Assembly: GCF_048006345.1 (NCBI RefSeq) | Contig: NZ_CP180351.1 | Span: forward strand, 3,038,001-3,102,000 | Source of the DNA: Marivita sp030148515 | GTDB lineage: Bacteria > Pseudomonadota > Alphaproteobacteria > Rhodobacterales > Rhodobacteraceae | Direction: 5' to 3' | Length of the DNA stretch: 64,000 nt | Shown here: piece after piece, positions 1-7,011 of the stretch | How positions within the stretch are numbered: position 1 is the first letter of the stretch | How the letters are laid out: each line of letters begins with the position of its first letter | Program-made: the position numbers and the translations under genes | The notes under the pieces: generated by a model | Databases searched by the model: none | Told to the model about the DNA's origin: nothing | What the model saw: only the letters and a program-made list of their open reading frames with translations

Positions 1-1
1 G

Positions 2-262
2 TCGTCGTCGGTTGCCGTCGGCAGCCTGCGGTTGGGTCTCGAAATGCCAATCGATGCGGTCGCGGCGACGATCCTTGGCGGCGTCGTGTTCGGGCGGGGC
101 GACGGCGGTGTCTGGGGGCCCTTCTTCGGCGTGCTCTGCTTTGCGTTCCTTTTCGTCGTGATGACAAGCTTCGGCGTGCCCGAGCCGGGCAAGCAGATCG
201 CACGCGGTCTCATCATCCTTCTGGCGGCAATCTTCTACGGCCTCAACGCCAGGAAAACCTGA
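2..262 (+). CDS. Sugar-type ABC transporter permease, C-terminal part
   Basis: The 5' end lies outside the window; the frame is open from base 2. The visible 86 residues carry the end of a BPD_transp_2 (RbsC/XylH-like) inner-membrane permease: a cytoplasmic-loop-like stretch with AVAATILGG, equivalent to the AIAAVVIGG motif of ribose-type permeases, followed by two hydrophobic membrane segments and a short basic tail (NARKT). The family imports monosaccharides together with a periplasmic binding protein and an ATPase, which would lie upstream. The 25-base gap to the next gene suggests cotranscription with the esterase. Substrate cannot be told from this fragment. Confidence 0.75.
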   Translation, partial: SSSVAVGSLRLGLEMPIDAVAATILGGVVFGRGDGGVWGPFFGVLCFAFLFVVMTSFGVPEPGKQIARGLIILLAAIFYGLNARKT

Positions 263-287
263 CCTCATTCACAAAAGGATCCCGACT

Positions 288-947
288 ATGACTGAAAAAC
301 GTATCATGTGCTTCGGAGACTCCCTGACCTGGGGGTGGGTGCCGGTGATCGAGGGGGTGCCGACGACGCGTTATCCGGCCGACGTTCGCTGGACAGGCGT
401 TCTGCAGTCGGAACTCGGTCAAGCCTTCACTGTCATCGAGGAGGGCCTGAGTGCCCGGACAACCATGCTATCCGACCCGACTGACCCGCGACTGGATGGC
501 AGCGCCTATCTGCCATCGGCCCTGGCCAGCCACCTACCGTTGGACCTCGTGATCCTGATGCTCGGTACCAACGACACCAAAGCCTATTTCCACCGCACAC
601 CGTTTGAAATCGCGGCGGGCATGTCCAAGCTAGTGGGACAGGTGCTCGGGTCCGCCGGGGGAGTGGGGACCATCTACCCCGCGCCGCAAGTACTGGTCGT
701 CGCGCCACCGCCACTTACGCCGATGCCGCATGCCTATTTCCAGTCCCTCTTCGGGGGTGCGCACGAAAAATCTGCGCAGTTCGGCAAGCTTTATGGCGAT
801 CTGGCAGATTTCATGAAGGTGCATTTCCTCGACGCAGGAAAGGTCATTTCAACCGACGGCGTTGATGGCATCCACTTCACCGAAGGCAACAATCGCGACT
901 TGGGAAAGGCCATCGCCGCGAAGGTGGGCCAAATCTTCGCCGTGTGA
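288..947 (+). CDS. SGNH/GDSL-family esterase
   Basis: A 219-residue SGNH hydrolase. Block I is CFGDSLTWG with nucleophile Ser12, block III is GTND near residues 93-96, and block V is DGIH with Asp193 and His196, so the full catalytic set is present. There is no signal peptide, which points to a cytoplasmic esterase of the arylesterase/acetyl-esterase type. It follows the sugar ABC permease by 25 bases, so removal of acyl groups from an imported sugar derivative is a reasonable inference, not shown by sequence. Start ATG is preceded by an AAAGGA element. Confidence 0.85.
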   Translation: MTEKRIMCFGDSLTWGWVPVIEGVPTTRYPADVRWTGVLQSELGQAFTVIEEGLSARTTMLSDPTDPRLDGSAYLPSALASHLPLDLVILMLGTNDTKAYFHRTPFEIAAGMSKLVGQVLGSAGGVGTIYPAPQVLVVAPPPLTPMPHAYFQSLFGGAHEKSAQFGKLYGDLADFMKVHFLDAGKVISTDGVDGIHFTEGNNRDLGKAIAAKVGQIFAV

Positions 948-1309
948 TCGAAAGTCTTGGGTGGAGTGTGCGACTTCTGCCGCCGCGTGAGCCCCATTGC
1001 TCCATTTTGGTGACGGATGGATCCCAGCCATCGGACAATGGTTGAGCACGTTCCTCAGGGTCTTCTTTGGTGGTCGCATAAATGGCGCTGACATCAGTCC
1101 AAAGAAGACCCTCTCTATTTTCCTAAAACCTAGGCCGGCCGGTTCGGCGACGGATTGTTTGGCACTTTTGTAAACGCGAAAAGGAGTCCGCAGGTCCACT
1201 AACGAGTTGCAAGTGGAAATTTCCTTTCTGTCAGCTTATAAACGCGCGACCGTCGGCTCGCGTCTGTCTCTAAGCCGAGTCTGCATGAACGCCGAGCCAG
1301 ACAGGGTGG
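948..1309. other. Intergenic stretch without a convincing gene
   Basis: These 362 bases separate the esterase from the LuxR-type gene. Reading frames here are only continuations of antisense shadows. The one clear structure is a 14-bp perfect inverted repeat (1057-1070 and 1099-1112), listed separately. No promoter could be assigned with confidence. Confidence 0.5.
1057..1112. repeat. 14-bp perfect inverted repeat with 28-base spacer
   Basis: The left arm AGGGTCTTCTTTGG at 1057-1070 is the exact reverse complement of the right arm at 1099-1112. The right arm is followed by CTCTATTTTCC. It lies about 110 bases after the esterase stop. It could act as a long-loop transcription terminator or be the scar of a small mobile element; no coding or target-site duplication is visible. 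Confidence 0.5.
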
Positions 1310-2236
1310 ATGGGCTGCGGCATGGGAGGTGTTGCCGAAGTGCCGGTTAATGAAGACCTCAAGGTTTATGAGGACCAGCCGGGGTTCTTTGATGTGCTTG
1401 GCGCGCAGCGCGAGCTTCGCAGTCAACTCCTCGATCAACCGGTGGTTCGGCACAAGCCTGCAAGGGATCTGGCTGCCCACATGCTGTTGCACCTTGATGA
1501 TCTCCACAGGTGTTGGAGCATTGGCACCATGTGGCTCCGTTCTGAACTTGCCTGCCACCGCGTCGATACCGGGTTCGGCCACGCAGCTGCTCCGGAATAC
1601 CATCCAAGTTTTTCCGAGGCGAAAAACGGGGATTATGACGTCCCATCCTTCGGGTGCGGCGCTGTCGACAACCGCGATCCGATCATGCAGGCAATGTGGT
1701 CCGGGCAACGGCCTGTTATTTTTGCAGATCTCAAGCACGACAGGCGTGTTACGCCAAAGCTTCGGCAACGGCTGTCAGGAGCGCGCACGAAATCGAAATT
1801 TGGGGCGGCGCTTCGGGTAAGAGGCAACAGCTTTGGTCTGATCTGCGCGGATTGGACGGAGCACGAGGTTCCGAGCGAGTCCGGCTTGTTCGATTGCTTT
1901 GAACAAACGGTCACGGATGTCTTGAGCCCCATCATTGCAGTAGCGCAGCGCATCTCGCAAACGGTGGGGTCGGAACAGGTCCTCACCCGCGGACCCAAGT
2001 GCGTTCCCCACGACGGGCGACATGCCATTTGTGCTTTGGACGGACTGACAATTTCCGAACTCGAGATCGCCCGCTTGGTCGCTCAGGGACTGAGCTACAA
2101 GGAGATTGCCCGGATCCGGGACCGGTCACTTTCGACCATCGACCACCAGCTGCGCAGCATTCGCGCCAAACTGGGTGCGCAGAGCACCGCGGGGCTTGTC
2201 AGCCTTCTGGCCGGGCTTGACAACTTCAGGCACTAG
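1310..2236 (+). CDS. LuxR-family transcriptional regulator with N-terminal sensor region
   Basis: A 308-residue protein. The C-terminal 60 residues form a LuxR/GerE helix-turn-helix: LTISELEIARLVAQGLSYKE, then IDHQLRSIRAKLG, ending just before the C-terminus. The preceding 220 residues look like a GAF-type sensor (a beta-strand such as GNSFGLICADW and a terminal helix) but match no ligand class I can name. There is no receiver aspartate, so it is not a classical response regulator. The upstream ATG at 1310 follows AGGGTGG; ATG 1322 is an alternative start. A 22-bp palindrome sits directly downstream, before the MetX/ABC operon, which makes this gene one candidate regulator of that operon. Confidence 0.8.
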   Translation: MGCGMGGVAEVPVNEDLKVYEDQPGFFDVLGAQRELRSQLLDQPVVRHKPARDLAAHMLLHLDDLHRCWSIGTMWLRSELACHRVDTGFGHAAAPEYHPSFSEAKNGDYDVPSFGCGAVDNRDPIMQAMWSGQRPVIFADLKHDRRVTPKLRQRLSGARTKSKFGAALRVRGNSFGLICADWTEHEVPSESGLFDCFEQTVTDVLSPIIAVAQRISQTVGSEQVLTRGPKCVPHDGRHAICALDGLTISELEIARLVAQGLSYKEIARIRDRSLSTIDHQLRSIRAKLGAQSTAGLVSLLAGLDNFRH

Positions 2237-2240
2237 GACC

Positions 2241-2262
2241 CTATCGCGAATATTCGCGATAG
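2241..2262. promoter_or_regulatory. 22-bp perfect palindrome, candidate operator
   Basis: The half-site CTATCGCGAAT is followed immediately by its exact reverse complement. It starts 4 bases after the luxR stop and ends 99 bases before the MetX-like gene. No T-tract follows on either side, which argues against a plain terminator, although RNA from it would fold into a 9-bp stem. Best read as a dimer binding site controlling the 2362-6371 operon; the protein is not identified. Confidence 0.55.
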
Positions 2263-2361
2263 ATCGCACGCGGGCGGTTTTCCCAACTTCCTTCCTCAAG
2301 ACAGAGCCATTGCGACGGTTCTGCTGCGCCCGGGAGAGGCGCGGCAAGGGAGGAGAGACCA

Positions 2362-3411
2362 ATGATCGACAACAGCCACTATTCGGCTGCAACCCAGGGT
2401 GCGTTCGAGCTTTTCGACCTGGGCAACCTGATCCTTGAGGCAGGTGAGACCCTGCGCAGTACCAAGCTTGCCTACCGCACATTCGGGACAATCAACGCCG
2501 ACAAATCCAATGCCATCCTTGTCACGACATGGTTCTCCGGGACCGCAAAGGTGATGGAGGATGTCTACGTCGGACCCAACCACGCGCTCGATCCGGGCAA
2601 GTATTTCATCATCATTGCCGATCAGTTGGGCGACGGCGTGTCCACGTCGCCCCAGAACAACCCCGCACCGCAAAGGATGAGCAAGTTTCCCAATCTTAGC
2701 ATCGGCGACGATGTCGCTGCCCAGCACAGGCTCGTTGCTCAGCATTTCGGCATCGACCGACTCGCCCTTGTCGTTGGCGGCTCCATGGGGGGTCAGCAGG
2801 TTTATGAATGGGCCGTCGCCCATTCCGACATGGTCGCTCGGGCGGCGCCGATCGCCGCCACAGCGCGCATTTCCCTGCATCAGCAGGTCTTCGTGCAGGC
2901 GCTGGAAGAGGCGATCATGTCCGACCCTGCCTGGAACGGCGGCTGGTATGCCTCCGGCCTCGACGTCCGCAATGGCATGGACCGGATGGCCCGGATCGTC
3001 GCGACGCTTGGCTGGTCCCGCGCCTTCTATCAGGAAGAGCGCTGGCGCAGCGTGCTGGGCATGTCCTCGCTCGACGATTTCATCAACGGCGTGATGAAGG
3101 CCTATTTCGAGCCGATGGATCCGAACGTGCTGCTGTGCGAAATGCACAAGTGGCGCCGCGCGGATGTGGGCCGCCATGCCGGGGGCGACCTTGCCGCAGC
3201 CCTTGGCCGGATCACGGCCAAGACCTGCGTCATGCCGATCGATCACGATCTTTTCTTCCCTCCGGACGAATGCGAACTGGATCGAGCGATGATCCCGGAG
3301 GCGACGCTGACCGTGATCAGATCAAAGGAAGGCCACATGGGCCTGAACGGGTTCGAACCCGGCTACATGGCACAGGTCGATACCGCCCTCGCCGCGCTGC
3401 TGGCCGACTGA
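2362..3411 (+). CDS. MetX-like alpha/beta-hydrolase-fold acyltransferase or hydrolase
   Basis: A 349-residue protein of the homoserine O-acetyltransferase superfamily. The nucleophile elbow is GGSMGG with Ser141; Asp296 (in DHDLFFP) and His325 (in KEGHMG) complete a plausible triad. Length and motif spacing fit MetX, but the oxyanion region and the C-terminal HMGLNG differ from the usual motifs of true MetX enzymes, and there is no methionine gene nearby. Members of this branch include hydrolases and acyltransferases of unknown substrate. A strong AGGGAGGAGA ribosome site precedes the ATG. It is the first gene before a NitT/TauT ABC transporter, so it probably acts on the imported compound. 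Confidence 0.75.
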   Translation: MIDNSHYSAATQGAFELFDLGNLILEAGETLRSTKLAYRTFGTINADKSNAILVTTWFSGTAKVMEDVYVGPNHALDPGKYFIIIADQLGDGVSTSPQNNPAPQRMSKFPNLSIGDDVAAQHRLVAQHFGIDRLALVVGGSMGGQQVYEWAVAHSDMVARAAPIAATARISLHQQVFVQALEEAIMSDPAWNGGWYASGLDVRNGMDRMARIVATLGWSRAFYQEERWRSVLGMSSLDDFINGVMKAYFEPMDPNVLLCEMHKWRRADVGRHAGGDLAAALGRITAKTCVMPIDHDLFFPPDECELDRAMIPEATLTVIRSKEGHMGLNGFEPGYMAQVDTALAALLAD

Positions 3412-3509
3412 CTCGACCCCAGACCGACGAACCAAAAAGACCGCGCGAATGCCGTCGCGCGAACGGGCGCTTCATGTCTGAGGGCGCACGATGAGGAGGA
3501 CGAACGGAA

Positions 3510-4306
3510 ATGATACAAGATCAGAAATCGCTGCGGGTTCGTGGTGCCACCAAGGTGTACGAGACTGGAACGGGACAGGTTAGTGCCCTTCAGGATGTGC
3601 ATCTGACCGTAGAGCAAGGCGAATTCATTTCTGTCGTCGCGGTCCTTCAGGCTGCGGAAAGACCACTCTTCTTTGGTCGATCGCGGGGCTGCGCCAGCTC
3701 AGTGCTGGAACCATATCCCTCGGGCCTGACCAGATCAGGAAGCCTCACCATGCCATCGGCATGATGTTCCAGTCGGCAAACCTACTGCCATGGCGAACCA
3801 TCCAGCAGAATATCGAGTTTCCCTTCGAGATCCGGCGCAGGACGCCCGACCGCAAGAAGATCGCGGCCCTTCTGGACCGTGTCGGCCTTGGTGGTTTTGG
3901 CGCGAAGATGCCCAAGGAGCTTTCGGGCGGCATGCAGCAGCGGGCATCGATCGTACGGGCGCTGGCATCCGACCCTGAAGTCCTGCTGATGGACGAACCC
4001 TTTGGCGCCCTCGACGCCTTCACGCGGGACGAGATGAACCTGCTGATGGAGGAAATCTGGGAAGAGACCCGCAAGACTATCATCCTGATCACCCATTCCA
4101 TTCAGGAAGCGGTTTTCCTGTCCAACAAGGTCTACGTGATGAGTGCTCGGCCCGGCCGCATGCATCGCGTCTTCGAAGTGCCATTCGAGCGGCCGCGCAA
4201 CCTCAAGCTCATGGAAACGAAGGCCTTCTTCGACCTCGTGAACGAGATCAAGGCCGAAATCCAACATCAACCGTCCTCGGCCTCCACAGCCGTTGCAGCA
4301 GAGTGA
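3510..4306 (+). pseudogene. NitT/TauT-type ABC transporter ATPase, frameshifted in Walker A
   Basis: The gene starts at ATG 3510 and reads normally up to GEFISVV, then loses frame at about 3639-3640. The Walker A motif GPSGCGKTT and the following residues are encoded from 3641 in another frame, which continues to the stop at 4304-4306. The rest is intact: Q-loop at FQSANLLPW, signature LSGGMQQR, Walker B VLLMDEPFGALD, and the switch His in ITHSIQEAV. Two extra bases or one missing base would explain it. The permease gene overlaps the stop by GTGA, and neighbours are intact, so this is either a recent inactivation or an assembly error. In normal form it would energise uptake by the 4303 permease and the 5196 binding protein. 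Confidence 0.85.
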
Positions 4307-5121
4307 GCACCATGAGCGAGAGCGACAAGAACACCGGCGTCAACATGGCGGGCGGCCTGACCAGCGGGCCGAAGATCCAGAACATGACAGAGGTCCTGGC
4401 CGTTCTCTCCGTCGCCGTCGTCATCATCGGAGGCGCCGAATTCCTCCTGCGCTTCTTTGAGGTCAAGGAATTCGTCATGCCGACGCCGTCGGCCATCGTC
4501 ACTGCGTTGTTTGAACATTCAGGAGAGATTGCGCCGCATCTTGGCTACACGCTCGTCGAGCTGGCCGTCGGCTACACCATCGGCGCGTCAATCGGCATGA
4601 TCCTGGCGGCGGTGATCACGCAGTTTCCCTTCGTGGAAAAGATCATCACCCCCTACATCCTGCTGCTGGTCACCACCCCGATGCTGGCACTGGTGCCGCT
4701 TCTGATCCTCAACTTCGGCTTTGGATATGCCCCGCGCATCATCGCGGTCGCCCTGGCGGCGGGGCCGATGGTGATGATCAATTCGGCCACCGGTTTTCGT
4801 CGCGTCGACCAGGACAAGATCGCGCTGGCGCGATCCTATGGAGCGTCGACGTTCCAGATTTTCACGAAGATCCGCGTTCCCATGGCGATGCCAATGATCA
4901 TCGTCGGCCTGATGATGGGCGCGATCTTTTCGGTCATCACCGCCATCGGCGCGGAAATGTCGGGCGGCGGCTTTGGCCTTGGCAGCAAGCTGACGACATT
5001 TTCGTCGACCCTGCGCACCGCCGAATTCTTCGCCGTGATCCTGATCCTCGCGATCATGGGGATCTGCATCTACGTCTTCTTTTCTTGGCTCGGCAAGAAA
5101 CTGGCCGGCTGGGAAAGCTGA
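4303..5121 (+). CDS. NitT/TauT-type ABC transporter permease
   Basis: A 272-residue inner-membrane permease of the SsuC/TauC class (BPD_transp_1). About six hydrophobic segments are seen, and the EAA-type loop lies near RSYGASTFQIFTKIRVPMAM, the contact site for the ATPase. GTG at 4303 overlaps the ATPase stop (GTGA); ATG at 4312 is an in-frame alternative. It forms an ATPase-permease-binding protein set with its neighbours. The family takes up sulfonates, nitrate, taurine, thiamine precursors and similar small molecules; the actual substrate cannot be read from the sequence. Confidence 0.88.
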   Translation: MSTMSESDKNTGVNMAGGLTSGPKIQNMTEVLAVLSVAVVIIGGAEFLLRFFEVKEFVMPTPSAIVTALFEHSGEIAPHLGYTLVELAVGYTIGASIGMILAAVITQFPFVEKIITPYILLLVTTPMLALVPLLILNFGFGYAPRIIAVALAAGPMVMINSATGFRRVDQDKIALARSYGASTFQIFTKIRVPMAMPMIIVGLMMGAIFSVITAIGAEMSGGGFGLGSKLTTFSSTLRTAEFFAVILILAIMGICIYVFFSWLGKKLAGWES

Positions 5122-5195
5122 TGCGGGACGGTCTTGCCCAACCGCTCGGCGGGCCGGTTCCATCCATCAGAGCGGAAACAGTGGAGGAGTGGGTC

Positions 5196-6371
5196 ATGCA
5201 GAACCCGATCAACATTTCGGGCCTGTCCCGGAGAAAGTTTCTCAAAGTCAGCGGGGCCGGCGTCGTCACCGCCAGCACCATCGGTAGCGGGCTCTGGCTG
5301 CCCGGCGCCGCAACTGCCGAACCCTATTCCGGCAAGCATACGTGGATTTCGCCCCGTGGGACGATCGAGGTGATGGACGACTACGCGATCTGGGTCGCAC
5401 AGGCGATGGGCTACTTCGGCGACCTGGGGGTGGAGTTGGAGCTGCAACCCGGGCCTCCGGGCGGCACCGCGGTGGTGCAGTTCGTTTCGGTCGGACAGGC
5501 CGACATGGGCTTCCCGGCGCCCGGTATTCTCGGCAATTCCATCGAGAACGACATGGGCCTCGTGTCCATCTTCGGCACCGGCTACCTTGACCTTTTCAAT
5601 ATCGCCTTCCGCAAGGGCGAAGGCATGACCGATCTGCGCGGTCTTGAAGGCAAGACCGTCCTGCTCGGTTCGGCCGCGTGGCAGTCCATCGCCGATCCGA
5701 TGCTGAAGGCGGTCGGTGTCGATGTGACCAAGGTGCGCTATGTCGAGGCTGGCTTCCCGAACTGGACGGCTGCCCTTGCAGCGGGCGAAGGCGATGCCTG
5801 TCTCGCCTGGGAAGGCCTGCGGGCGCTTCTGGAAAAGAACGGCCAGTCCTTCGACTACTGGATGGGCATGCGCGGCTCGCCGCTGCCATCGAACAGCCAG
5901 GTGGTGCGCCGGGCCGACGTGGAAGACCCCGACCGCCGAGCCTTCCTTCAGGCCTATGTGAAGGGCATGGCAATGGGTCACGAATTCGCAGATCACAACC
6001 CGCGTGCGGCCGCCGACATCGTCTTCAAAGCGCTTCCGGCCACCCGCGAAGGCTTTGGTGCCCGCTCCGGAACCGAAAGCCTCATGCAGATCCACCGCAC
6101 CTTCAAGGGCGACCTGTCGCAGCGCTCTGGCTGGGGCGAACACGACATCGCAGGCTTCCAGCGGTTCTTCGACGTGCAACGCGAGATCGGCCTCCTGTCG
6201 ACCGAGATTAACGCAGCCGACTACGTGCTGAACGACTTCATCGCGGAAGGGAACGCTTTTGACCACGATCAGGTAAAGGCCGATGCCGAGGCCTATGCGC
6301 TGCCCGACGACCTTGCAGCTCTCGATATGGCCGAACTGGAGGCGAATTTCTATAACAGTGCCATCAATTGA
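5196..6371 (+). CDS. NMT1/SsuA-like ABC substrate-binding protein, Tat-exported
   Basis: A 391-residue periplasmic binding protein. ATG 5196 was chosen because GGAGGAG lies 8 bases upstream and the N-terminus then carries a twin-arginine signal (SRRKFLK, then a hydrophobic run ending ATAEPYS). The mature part has the NMT1/SsuA fold pattern: WVAQAMGYFGDLGVELEL, GQADMGF, GLEGKTVLLG. Tat export suggests folding before export. It is the last gene of the MetX/ABC operon and is followed by a terminator-like hairpin. Substrate unknown. Confidence 0.85.
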   Translation: MQNPINISGLSRRKFLKVSGAGVVTASTIGSGLWLPGAATAEPYSGKHTWISPRGTIEVMDDYAIWVAQAMGYFGDLGVELELQPGPPGGTAVVQFVSVGQADMGFPAPGILGNSIENDMGLVSIFGTGYLDLFNIAFRKGEGMTDLRGLEGKTVLLGSAAWQSIADPMLKAVGVDVTKVRYVEAGFPNWTAALAAGEGDACLAWEGLRALLEKNGQSFDYWMGMRGSPLPSNSQVVRRADVEDPDRRAFLQAYVKGMAMGHEFADHNPRAAADIVFKALPATREGFGARSGTESLMQIHRTFKGDLSQRSGWGEHDIAGFQRFFDVQREIGLLSTEINAADYVLNDFIAEGNAFDHDQVKADAEAYALPDDLAALDMAELEANFYNSAIN

Positions 6372-6378
6372 TGGACTC

Positions 6379-6412
6379 GGGGGCCGGAGCAGCACCCGGT
6401 CCCCTATCGATT
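6379..6412 (+). terminator. Terminator-like hairpin after the NMT1-like gene
   Basis: GGGGGCCGG (6379-6387) pairs with CCGGTCCCC (6396-6404) through one G-T wobble and an 8-base loop, followed by TATCGATTT. It begins 8 bases after the stop codon, so it most likely ends the 2362-6371 operon. Confidence 0.6.
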
Positions 6413-7011
6413 TCAAACGGGCAACAAGTGTCGCGGCAACCTCCTATTGCCCGGATCAACCAGTGCCCTTGGCCTCGCCGGGCGTACACCTTCCAGGACG
6501 CTCGGCGGGTGACCAAAACGCCTAACATGACGACGAACAAGGATGGCTCAATCATCACCAAGGGCAGATCATAGTTAATGATACCTTCAACAGGCTGGTT
6601 TCGACTGATCTGCCCTCTGCAAACCGGATCTTTCCGCTAGATTTCTGAGGCTGGGAGAAGAACGGACTCGACTGAAAGCCTCTAAGTTCTCGGTTGCTCA
6701 CAGGGCCTTCATCCTTACCGGGCGAGCGATGCACACCCTTGCACGAGATTTGACGGAAAGCCGGGATCAAACAGAGGCGGGTATCGAACCTTGCGTTGGT
6801 CACGTCGGCGACAGCTATGATCGTGAATACGGTATCGCGGCTTGTCGGCCCGATCCATGCGGCGATTGACTGCGTATGATTGTGCTGACGTACCGACCGC
6901 CCAGGCAACGCTGCGCGGTTCAAGTCGAACCATTCAGAACTTCTGGAAAAAACTGTTTAGGCTAGTTCGACTAGGCCGTGTCATTTTTCGGCTGACCTTT
7001 TGGCGGAAAAC
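6413..7011. other. Gene-poor stretch with a trace of an IS3 transposase
   Basis: About 600 bases between two convergent operons. No open frame has coding character. A short IS3-like peptide fragment is recognisable near 6762-6824 (separate entry). The remainder shows nothing that I can identify. Confidence 0.5.
6762..6824 (+). mobile_element. Very short IS3-family transposase fragment
   Basis: One frame reads QTEAGIEPCVGHVGDSYD, close to the AGIEPSVGSVGDSYDNA segment that lies near the end of the DDE domain in many IS3-family OrfB proteins. The similarity stops on both sides, so this is a residue of about 20 codons and not a gene. Recognised by eye only. Confidence 0.4.

Noticed and set aside
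1199..1768. A 189-residue minus-strand frame overlapping the LuxR-type gene
   Set aside because: The plus strand gives a clear LuxR helix-turn-helix in one continuous frame; the other is a shadow.
2263..2361. SAM-type riboswitch upstream of the MetX-like gene
   Set aside because: SAM-II elements precede real metX genes in Alphaproteobacteria, but no matching pseudoknot pattern is seen in this short leader, and the enzyme is probably not a true MetX.
6555..6923. A 122-residue minus-strand frame in the gene-poor stretch
   Set aside because: No domain pattern or ribosome site, and the opposite strand carries the IS3-like trace.
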